Shown here in pieces: positions 51,620-60,013 of a stretch of 64,000 nucleotides of DNA; the first letter of the stretch is position 1, and each line of letters starts with the position of its first letter. The translations under genes were made by a program, and so were the position numbers. A model generated the notes under the pieces. It saw only the letters and a list, made by a program, of their open reading frames with translations. It made no database searches and had not been told where the DNA came from. Source of the DNA: CBFIGX01 sp965662265 (GTDB taxonomy: Bacteria; Bacteroidota; Bacteroidia; Flavobacteriales; UBA7430); NCBI GenBank assembly GCA_965662265.1, contig CBFIGX010000003.1, positions 142,322-206,321 on the forward strand. Direction: 5' to 3'.

Positions 51620-52564
51620 TTATTTTATGAACGCATTAAATTTTTCAATTTCTTTTGCATACTCTTCATCAGGAAGTGGTATATAACCAACCTCAGAAAC
51701 TAGTTCTGACGCATTTTCTAAGTAAAAGGAAACAAATTCTCTTACTTGTTCTTTTTCTACCGCAAGGCTACTTACATAAATAAAAATCGGTCTAGAAAGC
51801 GGTGCATAAGAACCATTTCCTACGGTTTCTAGTGAAGGCATTACCACGCCGTTGCCATTGTCAACCCCTACTAGTCTCAGTTTGTCTTTATTTTCTTCAT
51901 AGTATGCCAATCCGAAAAATCCTAAAGCATTTTTATCAGTGGCAATTCCTTGTACCAATACATGGTCATCTTCAGAAGCTGTATAATCTCCTCTTGTACC
52001 AACTTTCTTGCCGCAAATAGCTTCTGCAAAATAGTCGTAAGTTCCAGACGCAATACCAGGTCCGAAAAGGTGAAGTTCTTCGCGAGGCCATCCTTCTCTT
52101 ACTTGATCCCAATACATCACTTTTCCTTGTGCTTGAGGCACCCATATTTTGTTAAGTTCTTCTACAGTAAGGTAATCTACCCAGTCGTTTTCAGGATTTA
52201 CCAATACGGCTAGTCCGTCATAGGCAACACTTAACTCTTGGAAGTCAACACCAATTTCTTTGCAAGCGTTTGCTTCTGTAGCTTTTATTGGGCGAGATGC
52301 ATCGTTGATGTCTGTTTCGCCTCTCATAAATTTTTTGAAACCGCCACCAGTTCCCGAAACACCAACTGTTACGTTTACCTTTGGCTCTACAGCTCTAAAT
52401 TCTTCGGCAATTGCCTCAGTAATAGGATATACGGTACTAGAACCGTCAATTTTTATTGCGCCTTGAAGCCCCGATTTCGTTGAGCTTTTTTCGCCACTGT
52501 TGCCACCACATGATACAAGTGTCATTGCTGCGACTCCTAGTATTGCTTTTTTTATTGAGAACAT
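51620..52564 (-). CDS. pstS: Phosphate-binding lipoprotein PstS
   Basis: 314 aa. Lipobox LVSC with Cys19, so it is a lipid-anchored periplasmic binding protein. The phosphate site is recognisable: IKIDGSSTVYPITEAIAEEF, VGVSGTGGGFKKFMRGETDINDASRPI, and GPGIASGTYDYFAE. It matches the PstS family that carries SGTGGGF rather than the longer E. coli form. First gene of the pst operon; two direct-repeat elements lie upstream. Confidence 0.96.
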   Translation of the reverse strand: MFSIKKAILGVAAMTLVSCGGNSGEKSSTKSGLQGAIKIDGSSTVYPITEAIAEEFRAVEPKVNVTVGVSGTGGGFKKFMRGETDINDASRPIKATEANACKEIGVDFQELSVAYDGLAVLVNPENDWVDYLTVEELNKIWVPQAQGKVMYWDQVREGWPREELHLFGPGIASGTYDYFAEAICGKKVGTRGDYTASEDDHVLVQGIATDKNALGFFGLAYYEENKDKLRLVGVDNGNGVVMPSLETVGNGSYAPLSRPIFIYVSSLAVEKEQVREFVSFYLENASELVSEVGYIPLPDEEYAKEIEKFNAFIK

Positions 52565-52589
52565 TCTTTTCTGTTTTTTATTTAAACAA

Positions 52590-52597
52590 CAAACATA
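52590..52597 (-). promoter_or_regulatory. -7 box of pstS
   Basis: TATGTTTG on the minus strand, perfect TAnnTTTG, about 25 nt before the pstS ATG. The -33 region contains no TTTG; it is occupied by a tandem repeat, as expected for an activator-dependent promoter. Confidence 0.6.
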
Positions 52598-52621
52598 GAA
52601 TTGAAGTTTGAATTGAAGTTA
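52598..52621 (-). repeat. Tandem 12-bp repeat at the pstS -33 region
   Basis: GAATTGAAGTTT followed directly by GAATTGAAGTTA (+ strand), 11 of 12 bases identical, starting right at the -7 box. The tandem layout next to the promoter suggests a PhoB-type response-regulator site. Confidence 0.6.
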
Positions 52622-52654
52622 TTGTAAATTTTAAATTTGTGTTAAATTATATTC

Positions 52655-52676
52655 GTTAATATTAACTTAATGTTAA
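52655..52676 (-). promoter_or_regulatory. Candidate pho box upstream of pstS
   Basis: On the minus strand TTAACATTAAG is followed directly by TTAATATTAAC: two 11-bp units, the period of known pho boxes, and the first unit begins with the TTAACA used in the Bacillus PhoP box. It lies about 90 bp before pstS and about 60 bp before the -7 box. Confidence 0.45.
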
Positions 52677-52696
52677 GTGTTTGTAGTCAAAATAAT

Positions 52697-52723
52697 AAAG
52701 CCACTCAAAACGAGTGGCTTTTT
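52697..52723. terminator. Bidirectional-looking terminator beside the CAU tRNA
   Basis: AAAGCCACTC / GAGTGGCTTT stem with a 5-nt loop. The better T run (CTTTTTCTTTT) is on +, while on minus it reads TTTATTATTTT and would end the tRNA transcript. Confidence 0.7.
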
Positions 52724-52733
52724 CTTTTAGTAG

Positions 52734-52807
52734 TGGGCCCACCTGGGCTCGAACCAGGGACCCCTTGATTATGAGTCAAGTGCTCTAACCAGCTGAGCTA
52801 TAGGCCC
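52734..52807 (-). tRNA. tRNA with CAU anticodon (Ile2 lysidine type or elongator Met)
   Basis: 74 nt cloverleaf on the minus strand: acceptor GGGCCTA / TGGGCCC (one G-U pair), D arm GCTC...GAGC, anticodon stem CTTGA/TCAAG with loop CTCATAA, T arm CCTGG/CCAGG with loop TTCGAGC, discriminator A, no encoded CCA. It lacks the three G-C pairs of an initiator, so it is not a second fMet. Whether C34 is converted to lysidine (Ile, AUA) or left as Met cannot be decided by eye; the acceptor and T arm resemble Bacteroidota Ile tRNAs. Confidence 0.9.
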
Positions 52808-52900
52808 TAATTTGTGTGCTTGGAGAATGCAATTCTTTAGCGACAAATTAGGCTGCAATAATACACAATATCTCTTTATCTTGCAATCAAATTTACATTT

Positions 52901-53533
52901 ATGCTACAGGGAGTTAAAAATATTATTTTCGATTTAGGTGGTGTGATTTATAATATAGATTACCAACGAACTATTAAGGCCTTTAAAGCTCTTGGTATTG
53001 AAGGCTTTGAAAAAGTGTATGCCAAGGCTGGACAGTCTGATTTGTTTGATGATTTAGAAACTGGAACTATACAAAGAGATCAATTTTACAAGGGTATTCA
53101 AGGTTTTTTAGGACAGCATATTACCTCTCAAAAAATTGATGAGGCTTGGAATGCGATGTTACTCTATTTTATGCCTGAGGCTTTAACATGTATTCTTCGC
53201 CTAGGTAAAAATTACCGATTGTTTTTGCTCAGTAATACCAATTGTATTCATATTGAAGCCATAAAAAACCAGTATGGAGAATCCTATTTCGAGGAGTTTT
53301 GCAAAGGGTTTGAGCAGGTGTATCTTTCTCATGAGATAGGTTTGCGAAAGCCCAACACAAAGGCCTTTACTTATATTCTTAATCAAAACCATTTACAGGC
53401 TGCAGAGACATTGTTTGTAGACGATTCTCCCCAACACGTGGCCGGCGCGATAAAGGCTGGCCTTAAGGGGTATCATCTCAAAGATGACGAAAAGATTGAA
53501 GAAATTTTTGCTCCAAATGGGCTTGTTGGGTAA
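52901..53533 (+). CDS. HAD-superfamily hydrolase (subfamily IA, YihX-like)
   Basis: 210 aa. Motif I is FDLGGVI: the nucleophile Asp is present but the usual +2 Asp is Gly, as in YihX-like phosphatases. Motif II LLSNTN, motif III Lys in GLRKPNTKAF, motif IV FVDDSPQHVAGA. Helical cap between about residues 20 and 90. Likely a small phosphatase of unknown substrate. A near-consensus -7 box (TATCTTGC, 52877-52884) lies upstream. Confidence 0.88.
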   Translation: MLQGVKNIIFDLGGVIYNIDYQRTIKAFKALGIEGFEKVYAKAGQSDLFDDLETGTIQRDQFYKGIQGFLGQHITSQKIDEAWNAMLLYFMPEALTCILRLGKNYRLFLLSNTNCIHIEAIKNQYGESYFEEFCKGFEQVYLSHEIGLRKPNTKAFTYILNQNHLQAAETLFVDDSPQHVAGAIKAGLKGYHLKDDEKIEEIFAPNGLVG

Positions 53534-53538
53534 GCCAA

Positions 53539-53943
53539 CTAGGGGCAATCTTGACATAGTTCCACCAACACTCCCTGGGTGTTTTTTGGGTGTATAAAAC
53601 AAATCAGCTTGTTATCTGCACCCTTTTTTGGAGACTCGTTCAATAAGGTGAAGCCAAGTTTTGTAAGCCTTTGCATTTCTTGGTGGATGTCTTTTACGCC
53701 AAAGGCGATGTGGTGAATACCTTCTCCTTTTTTAGCAATAAATTTTGCAATTGCAGAATCGTCATTTGTGGCTTCTAATAGTTCAACTTTACTTTCTCCA
53801 GTGTTAAAAAACGAAGTGTTTACGCCTTCACTTATTACAGATTCTTGCTTGTAAGGTGCAGTACCTAATAGCGATTCGTATACTTTATTTGCTGCGTCAA
53901 GGTTTTTTACTGCAATGCCTATATGTTCTATTTTCTCTACCAT
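53539..53943 (-). CDS. mce: Methylmalonyl-CoA epimerase
   Basis: 134-aa VOC-fold metalloenzyme that interconverts (R)- and (S)-methylmalonyl-CoA in propionate/succinyl-CoA metabolism. KIEHIGIAVKNLDAANKVYESLLG at the start (His of the metal site), KGEGIHHIAFGVKDI in the middle with the second His pair, and NTQGVLVELCQD at the end with the Glu ligand. The Mce-type order is clear. It starts 1 base before the exporter gene ends, so both are probably transcribed together, although the functional link is not obvious. Confidence 0.9.
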   Translation of the reverse strand: MVEKIEHIGIAVKNLDAANKVYESLLGTAPYKQESVISEGVNTSFFNTGESKVELLEATNDDSAIAKFIAKKGEGIHHIAFGVKDIHQEMQRLTKLGFTLLNESPKKGADNKLICFIHPKNTQGVLVELCQDCP

Positions 53944-53944
53944 T

Positions 53945-55780
53945 TTACGAAAGGTTTTGCATTTGATGAAGCTTATGATAGTGCCCTTTTAGCTCCAGTA
54001 GATCTTTATGTGTACCCTGCTCCACCATCTCTCCATTATTAATCACAACAATTTCATCAGCGCTTTTTATGGTAGATAGTCTGTGAGCTATGACAATAGA
54101 TGTTCTGTTAGCCATTAGTTTTGTGAGTGCGTCTTGCACCAATTTTTCAGATTCGGTATCAAGTGCTGAAGTAGCTTCATCTAAAATAAGTATTGGCGGG
54201 TTCTTCATCACTGCACGTGCTATAGTAATTCGTTGTTTTTGGCCGCCAGAAAGTTTATGCCCCCCGTCTCCAATATTGTGATGATACCCGTCTTCAAAAG
54301 CACTAATGAACTCATGTGCATTTGCAATTTTAGCTGCTTCAATAACTTTATCCATAGTTGGATTTTCGATTCCGAGAGCTATATTATTAAAAATACTATC
54401 GTTAAATAGGATGGCGTCTTGTGTAACTATGCCCATTAATTTTCTTAGGTCGCCTAACTTGTAATCTCTTATGTCAATTCCATCAATCGTTAGGGTACCA
54501 TTAGTAACATCGTAAAAACGTGCGACAAGGTTAGCTAGTGTGCTTTTGCCACTACCAGATTGTCCTACAAGGGCTACAGACCTGCCTTTTTTTACTTCTA
54601 AGTTTATGTTTTTAAGGACAGGCTTTTCGTCATAAGCGAATTCAATATTATTAAAACAAATAGATTTGTTAAACTTATTAATTGCTGTTGCGTTTATTTT
54701 TTCAGACACCTGTACTTTGGCTTCTAACACATCCATTATTCTTGTAGCCGAGGCAGAACCTCGTTGGATGCTGTAATAACCTTGAGAAAGTGATTTTACG
54801 GGTGGAAGAATTTGGGAGAAAATAACAATAAAGCCAATGAATGCTTGAGGGCTAATTTCTTGTCGCATGCCATCCATAGCACCATCAAAAATTAAATTCC
54901 CTCCGTACCATATCACAACAACCATCACCATAGTACTCAGGAATTCACTCATTGGTGAGGCTAGGTCACCACGTTTCAAGATGCTCGAAATAATACCTTG
55001 GTGTTTATCCAACTCATGCTGAAAATTTTTGTTTATCTGACGTTCTGCGTTGAATGCTTTAATAACTCTAAGCCCTGCAATATTCTCTTCGATAGTCGAT
55101 AAAATTTGAGCCATTTGTATTTGCCCTTTATCAGATTTACGACGAAGTGTTTTACCAATACCACCTATAATAAGTCCAGCTATAGGAAATAACACGAGCA
55201 CAACTAGTGTAAGCTTAAAACTCATCATAAACAATAATGTTAGAGAGGCTATGATGTTTACAGGATCTCTAACCAGCAGACTTAGCGTACTCATGATAGA
55301 TGTTTCAACTTCCAAAACATCAGTGGTCATTCTAGATATCATATCGCCTTTTCTTTTTTCAGAAAAATAAGAAATGGATAGTATTGATAACTTTTGGTGA
55401 AGTTGGCTGCGAATATCCTTTACAATGCCTGTTCGAATAGGTACTAAGGTGTATTGTGCCAGGTATCTAGTGACGTTTTTTAGGAAGAAAGACGTAATAA
55501 TCGCTACGCAAATGATTCCTAGTGCTTGAGATTCTCCAGCATTTTCAATGATTCTAGTGAGTTGAAAAGCAACATAATCTTCTAGCCATTCTGTAGATAA
55601 GTCTCCTTCTGGTTTTACATAAACCTTGGCTTGTGTTCCAAACAAAATGCCGAGCATTGGAATGACAAGAGTAAAGGAGAACAAGCCAAAAAGTACAGAC
55701 AGAATATTAAGCAGGGCATTAATAATAGCTAAGTTCTTGTATACGTATGCAAATTTTAAAATCTTTGCGAATTGTTTCAT
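53945..55780 (-). CDS. ABC exporter (MsbA/LmrA-like, lipid or drug type)
   Basis: 611-aa half-transporter: six membrane helices in about residues 1-320, then an ATPase domain with Walker A GQSGSGKS, Q-loop MGIVTQDAILFNDSIFNNIA, signature LSGGQKQRITIARAV, Walker B LILDEATSALDTESE and IAHRLSTI. Closest by eye to MsbA-type lipid flippases, yet drug exporters share all of these. Two genes on from it is mce, on the same strand. A perfect -7 box lies at 55830-55823. Confidence 0.9.
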   Translation of the reverse strand: MKQFAKILKFAYVYKNLAIINALLNILSVLFGLFSFTLVIPMLGILFGTQAKVYVKPEGDLSTEWLEDYVAFQLTRIIENAGESQALGIICVAIITSFFLKNVTRYLAQYTLVPIRTGIVKDIRSQLHQKLSILSISYFSEKRKGDMISRMTTDVLEVETSIMSTLSLLVRDPVNIIASLTLLFMMSFKLTLVVLVLFPIAGLIIGGIGKTLRRKSDKGQIQMAQILSTIEENIAGLRVIKAFNAERQINKNFQHELDKHQGIISSILKRGDLASPMSEFLSTMVMVVVIWYGGNLIFDGAMDGMRQEISPQAFIGFIVIFSQILPPVKSLSQGYYSIQRGSASATRIMDVLEAKVQVSEKINATAINKFNKSICFNNIEFAYDEKPVLKNINLEVKKGRSVALVGQSGSGKSTLANLVARFYDVTNGTLTIDGIDIRDYKLGDLRKLMGIVTQDAILFNDSIFNNIALGIENPTMDKVIEAAKIANAHEFISAFEDGYHHNIGDGGHKLSGGQKQRITIARAVMKNPPILILDEATSALDTESEKLVQDALTKLMANRTSIVIAHRLSTIKSADEIVVINNGEMVEQGTHKDLLELKGHYHKLHQMQNLS

Positions 55781-55822
55781 CCTTTGTTAAATCATTTTAA
55801 AAAAAGTATTCAATAGAATAAG

Positions 55823-55830
55823 CAAAGATA
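55823..55830 (-). promoter_or_regulatory. -7 box of the ABC exporter - mce operon
   Basis: TATCTTTG on the minus strand, predicted leader about 38 nt; a TTG 15 nt upstream is a possible -33. Confidence 0.5.
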
Positions 55831-55928
55831 CTATTCAAACCAATACAATCATCCATATTTATAAACGACTCTAACAATTTTAACTTCGTCTTCTATGTTC
55901 ATCTATTTTAGCATCTCGTCGTAATGGC

Positions 55929-55936
55929 TATCTTTG
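55929..55936 (+). promoter_or_regulatory. -7 box of rbfA, predicted leaderless mRNA
   Basis: TATCTTTG, perfect TAnnTTTG, ending 4 nt before the rbfA ATG at 55941. Transcription should begin at or next to the A of the start codon. Confidence 0.65.
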
Positions 55937-55940
55937 CCAT

Positions 55941-56300
55941 ATGGAAAGTACTAGACAAAAAAAAGTTGCAAGGCAAATACAAAAGGATGTTGCAGAAATA
56001 TTAATCCAAATGGGCAGTTCCATATTACCGGGTGCACTTATTTCGGTATCCAAAGTTAGAATTAGTCCTGATTTGGGTTATGCTAAAGTTTTTTTAAGTG
56101 TATTTCCTTTAAAAGATAAGTCTACATTTTTATCATCTTTAAATGCTCATGGTTCGTCCATCAGAAATGCAATTGGTAAACGTGTACGACATCAGCTTAG
56201 GGTTGTGCCAGAATTATCTTTTCATCTAGATGACTCAGTAGATTATGCCGAAAACATTGAACGTCTGCTTAAAGGCGACGATATAAATCCATCGTCTTAA
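55941..56300 (+). CDS. rbfA: 30S ribosome-binding factor RbfA
   Basis: 119-aa cold-shock ribosome assembly factor with a KH-like fold that matures 16S rRNA. Typical segments are RQKKVARQIQKDVAEIL, ALISVSKVRISPDLGYAKVFLSVF and RHQLRVVPELSFHLDDSVDYAENI. Starts 4 nt after a perfect -7 box and overlaps by almost nothing with the next gene (1-nt gap). Confidence 0.95.
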   Translation: MESTRQKKVARQIQKDVAEILIQMGSSILPGALISVSKVRISPDLGYAKVFLSVFPLKDKSTFLSSLNAHGSSIRNAIGKRVRHQLRVVPELSFHLDDSVDYAENIERLLKGDDINPSS

Positions 56301-56301
56301 T

Positions 56302-57522
56302 TTGAATCTTGCCTTTTATATTGCAAAACGCTATTTGTTTTCTTCAAAGAGCCCAAATGCTGTTAATAGTATTACCGCCATTTCTGTATTAGGAGTTGCA
56401 ATAGGCACCCTGTCACTTGTTGTTGTATTGTCCGTATTTAATGGTTTTGAATCTCTTATCAAGTCGATGTATTCGAATATTCATTCTGATATAGAGGTTA
56501 GCCCTATTCAGGGAAAATCATTTGCTTTAGATGCTGAAGATCTAGATCAATTAAGTGCTTTGGCAGCATGGCAGCATATAGTGGGATGTTACAGCGAAAA
56601 AGTACTTTTGAGAGTTGGCGATAAAGAGCAAATAGCTAAAATATTAGGTGTTCGAGATTTTATTCACGCCTCCGATTCGCTTCCTATAGAGCGATCTATT
56701 TTTAATGGTACTACTTTTAGAGCAGACACTTCATCACGATGGGCTATTATTGGGCAACCACTAGCTTTTATTTTATCTGCCAAACCTTTTAAAGATGTTA
56801 TTGAAGCCTATATTCCTAACGCTCAGGCAAAACCCAATGTAATTAATCAAGATGCTTTCATTAAAACGGATTTTGGTTTGTCGGGCTTGTATGCTATTCA
56901 AACAGAATTTGACAATGAGTATCTGGTAACCAGATTAGAGCTCGTTCAAGAATTTATGCAGCAAGATAATCAACTCACAAGTCTTCAACTTCATATAGAT
57001 GAAGGTGCGGATATAAGCCTTCTGCAGCAGCAAATTAAAGAAGTGTTGGGAGCTAATTTTAGGGTTAAGAACAAGTACCAACAGCAAGAATTTCTATATA
57101 AGGTATTGCAAACTGAAAAATGGGCGATATTCTTTATTTTATCATTTATCTTGCTTATTGCCACTTTTAATATCGTGGCTTCGGTAGTAATGATAGTTTT
57201 AGAAAAAAGAAAAGACATCAAAAGTTTGTGGGTCTTAGGGATGCGAAAAGAAAAATTACAGAATATATTTTTTTACGAAGGCTTTTTAATAAGCAGTTTA
57301 GGTGGAAGTATAGGCCTAATCATAGGGGTAGTACTTTGTTTGATACAGCAAGAGTTTGGTGTTATAAAGCTTGGTGCTCAAGGCGCCTTTGTAGTCGATG
57401 CTTATCCTATAGAGCTCCAATTTAAGGATGTGCTTCTTACTTTAGCTACTGTATTGGGTATTGGTACTTTGGTGACTTATATACCAGTTTATATCTTGAA
57501 AAGGAGAATTTTAAATTTATAG
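56302..57522 (+). CDS. LolC/LolE-type ABC permease (FtsX family)
   Basis: 406-aa inner-membrane protein: N-terminal helix (about 20-45) in FYIAKRYLFSS...ITAISVLGVAIGTLSLVVVLSVFNGFE, a ~230-residue periplasmic MacB-PCD-like domain, and three C-terminal helices (FtsX-type, with KRKDIKSLWVLGM). Likely part of lipoprotein sorting to the outer membrane, though the matching ATPase LolD is not in the window. TTG start 1 base after the rbfA stop. Confidence 0.9.
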   Translation: MNLAFYIAKRYLFSSKSPNAVNSITAISVLGVAIGTLSLVVVLSVFNGFESLIKSMYSNIHSDIEVSPIQGKSFALDAEDLDQLSALAAWQHIVGCYSEKVLLRVGDKEQIAKILGVRDFIHASDSLPIERSIFNGTTFRADTSSRWAIIGQPLAFILSAKPFKDVIEAYIPNAQAKPNVINQDAFIKTDFGLSGLYAIQTEFDNEYLVTRLELVQEFMQQDNQLTSLQLHIDEGADISLLQQQIKEVLGANFRVKNKYQQQEFLYKVLQTEKWAIFFILSFILLIATFNIVASVVMIVLEKRKDIKSLWVLGMRKEKLQNIFFYEGFLISSLGGSIGLIIGVVLCLIQQEFGVIKLGAQGAFVVDAYPIELQFKDVLLTLATVLGIGTLVTYIPVYILKRRILNL

Positions 57523-58512
57523 CTAGAATTGGTAGTCTTTAAAGTGGCTTGCTACTTCATCTAAAATTGTAAACAACTCTTTTGGGTCATCTGTAGTAAC
57601 AAGTTTTTTTCTGTATTCTTTAATACCAAACATCCCTTTAAAATAGTTGGTATAGTGTCTTCTCGTTTCTACGACCCCTAGCACAGGACCTTTCCAATCT
57701 AAAGATCTTTGAAGGTGTTGTTTGCATGCGGCCACACGTTCATCTATGGTTGGTGGTGTAAGTTTTTCACCTGTTTTTAGGTAGTGTTTTATTTCATTAA
57801 ATATCCATGGATAGCCTATGGCAGCTCTACCAATCATCATTCCATCAACATCGTAACGATCTTTGATGAGTTTGGCTTTTTCTGGCGAGTCTATATCTCC
57901 ATTGCCAAACACAGGGATATGCATTCGAGGATTGTTTTTAACCTCAGAGATAAGCGTCCAATCTGCTTCGCCCTTATACATTTGCTTTCGGGTTCTTCCG
58001 TGTATAGATATTGCCTTTATTCCAACATCTTGGAGTCTTTCAGCTACATCAACAATATATTTCATCTCCTCGTTCCATCCCAATCGGGTTTTCACAGTCA
58101 CTGGGAGATCTGTAGATTTAACAATTTCCTCGGTCATGCGAACCATCTTAGGGATGTCTTTTAGGATACCTGCTCCGGCTCCTTTGCAAGCCACTTTTTT
58201 TACTGGGCATCCGTAATTAATGTCAATAATATCTGGTTTTGCTTGTGCCGTAATTTCTGCAGCCTCGCGCATGGAGTTGATGTCATAACCAAATATTTGT
58301 ATCCCTATAGGTCTTTCGTATTCAAAGATGTCGAGCTTTTGTACACTTTTGGCAGCATCTCTTATGAGCCCTTCTGAGGAAATAAATTCCGTATACATTA
58401 CATCAGCTCCATGCGTTTTACACAATTCTCTAAAAGGAGGATCGCTAACATCCTCCATGGGAGCTAATAATAATGGGAATTCACCAAGTTCTATATTTCC
58501 TATCTTTACCAC
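57523..58512 (-). CDS. dusB: tRNA-dihydrouridine synthase (DusB-like)
   Basis: 329-aa FMN enzyme reducing uridines in the tRNA D-loop. LLAPMEDVSDPPFRELC at the start, YTEFISSEGLI, NYGCPVKKVACKGAGAG with the catalytic Cys, TVKTRLGW, SIHGRTRKQMYKGEADW, and GNGDIDSPEKA with MMIGRAAIGYPWIF. DusB is the best guess among Dus subfamilies. Convergent with the LolC/E-like gene (adjacent stops). Confidence 0.94.
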   Translation of the reverse strand: MVKIGNIELGEFPLLLAPMEDVSDPPFRELCKTHGADVMYTEFISSEGLIRDAAKSVQKLDIFEYERPIGIQIFGYDINSMREAAEITAQAKPDIIDINYGCPVKKVACKGAGAGILKDIPKMVRMTEEIVKSTDLPVTVKTRLGWNEEMKYIVDVAERLQDVGIKAISIHGRTRKQMYKGEADWTLISEVKNNPRMHIPVFGNGDIDSPEKAKLIKDRYDVDGMMIGRAAIGYPWIFNEIKHYLKTGEKLTPPTIDERVAACKQHLQRSLDWKGPVLGVVETRRHYTNYFKGMFGIKEYRKKLVTTDDPKELFTILDEVASHFKDYQF

Positions 58513-58527
58513 CTAAAAAATTTTACG

Positions 58528-58535
58528 CAAACATA
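58528..58535 (-). promoter_or_regulatory. -7 box of dus
   Basis: TATGTTTG on the minus strand (perfect TAnnTTTG), predicted leader about 12 nt. Confidence 0.5.
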
Positions 58536-58545
58536 AGAAAAACCC

Positions 58546-59463
58546 ATGGCATTAGGAATCGTTGAAAAAAGTAGAGGTATTTGGTGTCATGCCAAACATG
58601 CCAATCTATTATATTATCTGTTAGTAACTATTTTTGTAGGCTTGATTAGTTCATATATTTTAGGTGCTTTATATTGTAAGGTTGTATACGGAGTGAGTTT
58701 TTTTTCGAGTTCGCAGCAAGTATTTGATCCATCAAATACAAGTCTTATTAGCGCAATGAAAGCCATGCAGTTTTTTAATTCTGTTGGAACCTTTTTTGTG
58801 CCTCCAATATTATTTCTCCACCTCCGAGGAATTCATTTTTCTAATTACACTCAACTGTCTAAAGGTTTTGATTTTAACAAGAGTATTACAATTGTTATTA
58901 TCGCCTTATTTATTATTCCTCTGGCCAACTTCATGGGAGCCATAAATGCCTTAGTTCCTCTTCCAGAATTTCTAGACTTTTTAAAAACAGCAGAAGCTCA
59001 AACAACGCTTGTTACAGAGCAATTTTTGATTATGCCGCATTGGAGCGATTTGCTACTCATGCTTATTCTTATGGGGCTTGTGGCAGGGATAGGTGAGGAG
59101 TTACTTTTTAGAGGAGTTCTTCAAAATTTATTTAAAGATTGGTCTGGCTCCATACACCTTTCTGTTTGGTTAACAGCTTTCTTGTTTAGTGTTATACATT
59201 TACAATACCACGCTATATTGCCACGTTTTGTTCTGGGTGCTCTCATTGGCTATGTATATGTTTATTCGGGCAATTTAAATTACAGTATTCTCCTTCATGT
59301 GGTTTACAATAGTATACTCGTAGTGTTTACCTACTATATTCAGCATAACGAGCTTGATACATCATTGGAATCGATTGGAGTTCAGGACTTTCCCATAGTA
59401 ATTGTGGCTCTCATTATAGTATTTATGATGCTAAGAATTTTTATGAAGAAGCGCTATATTTAA
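58546..59463 (+). CDS. CPBP-family intramembrane metalloprotease
   Basis: 305-aa membrane protein with about seven or eight helices. Motif 1 EELLFRG is at about 184-190 (Glu-Glu and Arg), motif 2 is FSVIHLQYH (His about 224), and the C-terminal HVVYNS segment supplies the last His/Asn; together they fit the CAAX protease/bacteriocin-processing (Abi) fold. Substrate unknown; such proteins often process prenylated or small peptides, or act in immunity. It is divergent from dus and convergent with the exbD genes. The spacing of motifs 1 and 2 (about 35) is normal. Confidence 0.88.
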   Translation: MALGIVEKSRGIWCHAKHANLLYYLLVTIFVGLISSYILGALYCKVVYGVSFFSSSQQVFDPSNTSLISAMKAMQFFNSVGTFFVPPILFLHLRGIHFSNYTQLSKGFDFNKSITIVIIALFIIPLANFMGAINALVPLPEFLDFLKTAEAQTTLVTEQFLIMPHWSDLLLMLILMGLVAGIGEELLFRGVLQNLFKDWSGSIHLSVWLTAFLFSVIHLQYHAILPRFVLGALIGYVYVYSGNLNYSILLHVVYNSILVVFTYYIQHNELDTSLESIGVQDFPIVIVALIIVFMMLRIFMKKRYI

Positions 59464-59503
59464 GGATGTATGTCTGGTTAAACTTCTTTTGGTAACCACA
59501 AAA

Positions 59504-59528
59504 AAAAAGAGGCCATAGGCCTCTTTTT
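59504..59528. terminator. Bidirectional terminator between CPBP protease and exbD genes
   Basis: AAAAAGAGGCC-ATA-GGCCTCTTTTT, perfect 11-bp stem with T runs in both directions; lies between convergent genes. Confidence 0.9.
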
Positions 59529-59545
59529 TAATTCAATATTTAAAA

Positions 59546-60013
59546 CTACTCAACGCTAGTGAACGTAGCGTAGTTAATCTTAAAGGCCTGTGCCTTTCTT
59601 AGTTCTTGTTTGATGTCGGTAATCAGACCCATTTTAGCATCTACATCAGCTTTGATACAAGTTACCAGCTGCGGTCTTTTCTCTTCTGGGGTAGCTTCTC
59701 TTTTTGCAGCTACAAACTCTTGAATATCATCTGCTAGTTTAAAAGAGTCATTTAGTTGAATACGAGGTTCAGTACCAAACTTATTTTTCATTCCTGCTAC
59801 GGGCGCACCAACATAGATGTAAGAGCACAGCGATTTATCCTCAATTTTCTTTACTTCGGTAGCTTGTGGTAATTTATTGTCTACCATGAGAGTAGTTTCT
59901 CTCATAACAGTAGTTACCATAAAGAAGAATAATAGCATGAATACGATATCTGGCAACGAGGCTGTTGATATAGCCGGCGTTCCACTTCCTTTTTTCTTTT
60001 TAAACCTACTCAT
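59546..60013 (-). CDS. ExbD/TolR-type biopolymer transport protein (second copy)
   Basis: 155 aa. One N-terminal membrane helix with the proton-carrying Asp in ISTASLPDIVFMLLFFFMV and a periplasmic domain. Companion of the ExbB-like protein for driving TonB-dependent outer-membrane transport with proton-motive force. Its ATG shares one base with the stop of the first exbD (TAATG). Confidence 0.93.
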   Translation of the reverse strand: MSRFKKKKGSGTPAISTASLPDIVFMLLFFFMVTTVMRETTLMVDNKLPQATEVKKIEDKSLCSYIYVGAPVAGMKNKFGTEPRIQLNDSFKLADDIQEFVAAKREATPEEKRPQLVTCIKADVDAKMGLITDIKQELRKAQAFKINYATFTSVE

